Position numbers and translations under genes: made by a program | Assembly (NCBI GenBank): GCA_051650305.1 | Contig: JBOFIT010000115.1 | Coordinates: 1-15,545, forward strand | Length of the DNA stretch: 15,545 nucleotides | From: JBOFDK01 sp051650305 | Lineage (GTDB): Bacteria > Bacillota > Clostridia > Lachnospirales > Cellulosilyticaceae | Reading direction: 5' to 3' | The notes under the pieces: generated by a model | Seen by the model: only the letters and a program-made list of their open reading frames with translations | Databases searched by the model: none | Told to the model about the DNA's origin: nothing | Shown here: positions 15,067 through 15,545 of the stretch, one piece after another | How positions within the stretch are numbered: the first letter of the stretch is position 1 | Layout: each line of letters begins with the position of its first letter

Positions 15067-15094
15067 TAACATATGAGAATACGACACGATGTGT
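15067..15094 (-). promoter_or_regulatory. Sigma-K/sigma-E-like promoter of small paralogs 3 and 2
   Basis: On the minus strand CATATGTTA (15075-15067) fits CATANNNTA. AC dinucleotides stand 15 and 17 bases upstream (15092-15091 and 15094-15093); 17 is within the sigma-K spacing. The motif is 37 bases before the ATG at 15030, nearly the same distance as for paralog 1. Confidence 0.5.
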
Positions 15095-15123
15095 GACATA
15101 AGGAGGAAAAGAAATACAAAATT

Positions 15124-15545
15124 CTACAGCATATTACTATAGGACAAGAGGTTGTTTTGCACCCCTACAAGAGAGACAATGATTTGATTGATTTGGTTGC
15201 GTTGTGTAATGATTTGCGTACTTGGTTTAGCATTTTCCAGTAAGCGTTCGAAGAGGCCTAAAAGTAAGGGGCTGTGCTCTTGGAAGTCGGCATGAAGGGA
15301 GATGAGTTCAGTATAGGTTTGTTGGATCCCTAGATTAAGTGCATCTTCTTTTTGAAGAAAGTCTGTACGGCGAGCATCCAGTTCTTGCCTAACTTTCATG
15401 AAGTTTGCTTTCTGACTATTCCAGTTGACGGCCATCATTTTATTGGACTGCATCTCAGTAATGGTATCGGTAAAGGTGGTGATGTCTTTACGTAAGGCTT
15501 CAGAAGCAGGGAGGAGAGCTTGAACAGCAGCCATATGGGTATTTA
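15124..15545 (-). CDS. Unrecognised helical protein, C-terminal part (cut by window edge)
   Basis: The minus frame is open from the right edge to a TAG at 15124. An ATG at 15534 would give 136 residues, but the 11 bases visible before it contain no ribosome site and continue the frame as N-T-H. The true start is therefore probably outside the window. The visible part is strongly helical and polar, with heptad-like stretches (KVRQELDARRTDFLQKEDAL) and a Gln/Asn-rich C-terminal segment, ITQRNQINQIIVSLVGVQNN. I see no membrane segment, metal site or known motif. No hairpin terminator separates it from paralog 3, so some read-through into the small genes is possible. I do not recognise the family. 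Confidence 0.7.
   Translation of the reverse strand, partial: NTHMAAVQALLPASEALRKDITTFTDTITEMQSNKMMAVNWNSQKANFMKVRQELDARRTDFLQKEDALNLGIQQTYTELISLHADFQEHSPLLLGLFERLLENAKPSTQIITQRNQINQIIVSLVGVQNNLLSYSNML

Noticed and set aside
15098..15120. Plus-strand AAGGAGGAAAAG resembling a strong ribosome site near the right edge
   Set aside because: No start codon or open frame follows on the plus strand; the region lies between two minus-strand genes.

Overview
The window looks like chromosome from a low-GC, endospore-forming Firmicute of the class Clostridia. A Lachnospiraceae or Cellulosilyticum-like organism is my guess from gene order and protein style, not from a search. The basis is A/T-rich intergenic DNA, strong AGGAGG ribosome sites, the order recJ-apt-rel-dtd-hydrolase-hemZ, and neighbouring genes of the kind found on spore surfaces.

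Layout. Positions 1-972 (minus) hold the N-terminal 324 codons of a beta-rich repeat protein of the DUF11 or 'conserved repeat domain' type, cut by the window edge. Positions 1125-1490 (minus) encode a small S1-domain RNA-binding protein, divergent from recJ. Positions 1628-9898 (plus) form a housekeeping block: recJ and apt, a terminator, a sigma-A promoter, rel (ppGpp synthetase/hydrolase), dtd, a terminator, a small membrane protein, a metallo-beta-lactamase-fold hydrolase, and hemZ with its own terminator. The block covers DNA repair, purine salvage, stringent response, tRNA proofreading and a radical-SAM enzyme.

From 9968 to the right edge the character changes. There is a collagen-like protein with 70 Gly-X-Y triplets and a C1q/TNF- or BclA-like C-terminal domain. 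Next come two divergently transcribed paralogous GT-B (GT4-like) glycosyltransferases, then three tandem copies of a ~100-residue helical protein on the minus strand. Last is the 3' part of an unrecognised helical protein. Four of these genes have a CATANNNTA hexamer-plus-TA motif upstream, the -10 pattern of the mother-cell sporulation sigma factors E and K. The one before the small gene at 14223 also has AC 16 bases upstream, a full sigma-K pattern.

My reading is that 9968-15545, perhaps with the repeat protein at 1-972, is a spore-surface (exosporium or outer-coat) locus. In this model a collagen-like filament protein is glycosylated by the two transferases and accompanied by the small paralogs. 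The collagen domain, the GT EX7E motifs, the triplication and the promoter-like motifs are seen in the sequence. The spore location and the glycosylation link are inference.
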